Part shown: one piece after another, positions 62,585 to 64,000 of the stretch | Layout: each line of letters starts with the position of its first letter | Position numbering within the stretch: position 1 is the stretch's first letter | NCBI GenBank assembly: GCA_020443425.1 | Contig: JAGRIE010000017.1 | Location: 1 to 64,000, forward strand | DNA from: Halioglobus sp. | GTDB taxonomy: Bacteria; Pseudomonadota; Gammaproteobacteria; Pseudomonadales; Halieaceae | Direction of reading: 5' to 3' | DNA: 64,000 bases | Notes under the pieces: generated by a model | What the model was told of the DNA's origin: nothing | The model's database searches: none | The model's input: the letters and a program-made list of their open reading frames with translations, nothing else | Position numbers and translations under genes: made by a program

Positions 62585-63583
62585 GTGTTTCCCAGGCGCA
62601 GAAGCGGCGTACATCACTATCATCGGTTGGCTGTGATTTTCCTGTTGGCGGCGTGCGGCGCGACAGCGGGCGCGGTGGCAAATGAGTGTCCGGACGTCGA
62701 TGCCGCCGCACTGCAATGGCTGGACAAGATGTCGAGAAGCCTGCGGCAGGCCAGTTATCACGGCGTGGTGACACTGCAGCGCGGTGACGAAACGCATGTT
62801 ATGCAGGTCTCGCACTCTGTCGCTGGTGGCATCAGTTCTGAACGCCTCACGGAACTGACAGGTCAGGGCGCGCAAGTGGAGCGGGTCGCGCATCCGCTGG
62901 ACTGTATCCATCCGGGTGACAGGATTCTGCGGCTGGAAATGCTGTCTGCGGAGGACCGCTGCGGAATTGCCAGGCAGTACCGTTTCAGTATCGCCGACAG
63001 TGAGCGGGTGGCCGGACGCAATGCCGTGCGCCTGAAAATTGAGCCCCGCGATATGTACCGGTTCGGCTATGTCATGGCGCTGGACAGGGAAACCGGTCTG
63101 CTACTCAAGTCCCAGACTGTCAGCCACGGCCAGAAGATACTGGAAACGATACAGTTTGCACACCTCACCCTGACCGACGACAGCGCTGCCGCAGGGGCCG
63201 CAACGACAGGTGATCTCGGGGCAGGCAATGTCGAACTTGTGCACGAGGCACAGCACCCCGCGCCCGGCAGCGCCGGTAATGCCAAAGCCGTCGGGCGAGC
63301 CTGGACAGTGGGCTGGTTGCCGCGCGGCTTTACCGCTACCGATGCCCCGGTTGGTAACAGCGGGCGGAGAACCTATACTGACGGGCTGGCCGTTTTCTCT
63401 GTGTTCCTGGAAGACCTGAATGTGGAGATGCGTCCGGGCGAGGGAGCGATCCGGCAGGGTGGTACCACCACCTATACGCGCGGCCTGCGGATCGCGGAGC
63501 AGCCGGTGCTGGTAACCGTAATTGGCGAAGTGCCGGTGAATACGGCGCGGATGGTGGCAGATTCAGTGAAGTGGGTGCAGTAG
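62585..63583 (+). CDS. rseB: periplasmic sigma-E regulator RseB/MucB
   Basis: The 332-residue protein has a signal peptide (basic MFPRRRSG start, hydrophobic core LAVIFLLAACGATA) and the two-domain MucB/RseB fold, with LRQASYHGVVTLQRGDE, HPLDCIHPGDRILRLEML and a C-terminal domain beginning near WTVGWLPRGFTATD. It protects RseA from DegS until it senses envelope lipid. It starts at GTG 62585, 11 bp after rseA. Confidence 0.94.
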   Translation: MFPRRRSGVHHYHRLAVIFLLAACGATAGAVANECPDVDAAALQWLDKMSRSLRQASYHGVVTLQRGDETHVMQVSHSVAGGISSERLTELTGQGAQVERVAHPLDCIHPGDRILRLEMLSAEDRCGIARQYRFSIADSERVAGRNAVRLKIEPRDMYRFGYVMALDRETGLLLKSQTVSHGQKILETIQFAHLTLTDDSAAAGAATTGDLGAGNVELVHEAQHPAPGSAGNAKAVGRAWTVGWLPRGFTATDAPVGNSGRRTYTDGLAVFSVFLEDLNVEMRPGEGAIRQGGTTTYTRGLRIAEQPVLVTVIGEVPVNTARMVADSVKWVQ

Positions 63584-63584
63584 T

Positions 63585-64000
63585 ATGCTGACAGAAACGG
63601 GGCGGGTTGTCGGTGTTGAAGCCGACGGACTCTGGGTGGAGACCATCCGCCGCAGTACCTGTGGCACCTGTGCCGCGCAAAAGGGCTGTGGCCACGGGTT
63701 GCTGAACAGTATCTCCGAGGGCAAGAGGGGCTATATCCGCGCGCTGCCTGGTGAGCACCCGGTCGATCACTACAAGATTGATGACCAGGTGCTGATCAGT
63801 ATTCCGGAGGAGGTGATTCTGCGCAGTTCGTTCATCGCCTACGTGCTGCCGCTGTCGGGCATGCTTGTAGGGGCGTTGTCGGCGGTCAGTTGGCTGCCCG
63901 GCAGCGAAGATGTGCTGGCTGTACTCGGTGCTGTCGGTGGCTTGCTGCTGGGCTATGCCGCTGTGCGCTGGCACGGTGTCCGCCACCGTCGCGATCCGGA
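63585..64000 (+). CDS. rseC: SoxR-reducing/sigma-E modulator RseC, 3' end cut
   Basis: Starting at ATG 63585, one base after the rseB stop, 138 codons are seen before the window ends. The protein begins MLTETGRVVGVEADGLWVET and carries a CGTCAAQKGC motif (C26, C29, C35), then two membrane segments starting about residue 82 (SFIAYVLPLSGMLVGALSAV). This matches RseC/MucC, an inner-membrane protein tied to sigma-E control and SoxR reduction. The C-terminus is outside the window. Confidence 0.92.
   Translation, partial: MLTETGRVVGVEADGLWVETIRRSTCGTCAAQKGCGHGLLNSISEGKRGYIRALPGEHPVDHYKIDDQVLISIPEEVILRSSFIAYVLPLSGMLVGALSAVSWLPGSEDVLAVLGAVGGLLLGYAAVRWHGVRHRRDP

Overview
The window is a contiguous piece of a chromosome from a GC-rich, aerobic, probably marine gammaproteobacterium. 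The gene families and the ygfZ / sdhE-ygfX / nadB / rpoE-rseABC order support this. A Halieaceae/OM60-like or other Pseudomonadales-type bacterium would fit; that placement is inference from gene content, not a search. No tRNA, rRNA, CRISPR array, insertion sequence or prophage was seen. Genes are dense and almost all look intact. LysR (left edge) and rseC (right edge) are cut by the window.

Left part (1-18,750): a LysR fragment, a terminator with a possible small RNA, a wax-ester synthase/DGAT with a basic tail, a small methyltransferase, a secreted DUF3604 protein, a TetR regulator, a membrane-anchored and a normal cold-shock protein, valS, holC-pepA, an RDD membrane protein, an OmpR/EnvZ-type two-component pair, a low-complexity protein, an AraC regulator, bolA-trhO and a secreted trypsin-like protease.

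Middle (18,800-33,000): a catabolic cluster (SDR, HsaA-like flavin monooxygenase, meta-cleavage-product hydrolase, then hydratase, acylating aldehyde dehydrogenase and aldolase) that looks like the lower part of a steroid- or aromatic-ring degradation route but has no ring-cleaving dioxygenase. It is followed by ydbH-ynbE-ydbL (envelope lipid transport), an aldo/keto reductase, a TauE-type permease, a MliC-like lipoprotein, ompW with a well-formed ANR/FNR promoter, and a hydrolase-like lipoprotein.

Respiratory block (33,087-44,716): a complete cbb3 oxidase locus, ccoNOQP-ccoGHIS plus a SafE-type membrane protein with a His-rich tail, a Yip1 protein, an FNR/ANR regulator and hemN. ANR boxes precede hemN and ompW, so oxygen control ties the block together. 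A LuxR-type regulator and a very large DUF1631-GGDEF-EAL protein follow.

F420 block (50,163-56,910): a compact operon npdG-cofE-cofD-cofC-fbiC encodes what looks like a complete route to the deazaflavin cofactor F420 plus an F420:NADPH oxidoreductase, with a divergent SDR. This cofactor is best known from methanogens and actinobacteria, so a full set in a gammaproteobacterial chromosome is the most notable content of the window. Its right edge runs into ung and the housekeeping ygfZ / sdhE-ygfX / nadB / rpoE-rseA-rseB-rseC region, where rpoE has a recognisable sigma-E autoregulatory promoter.
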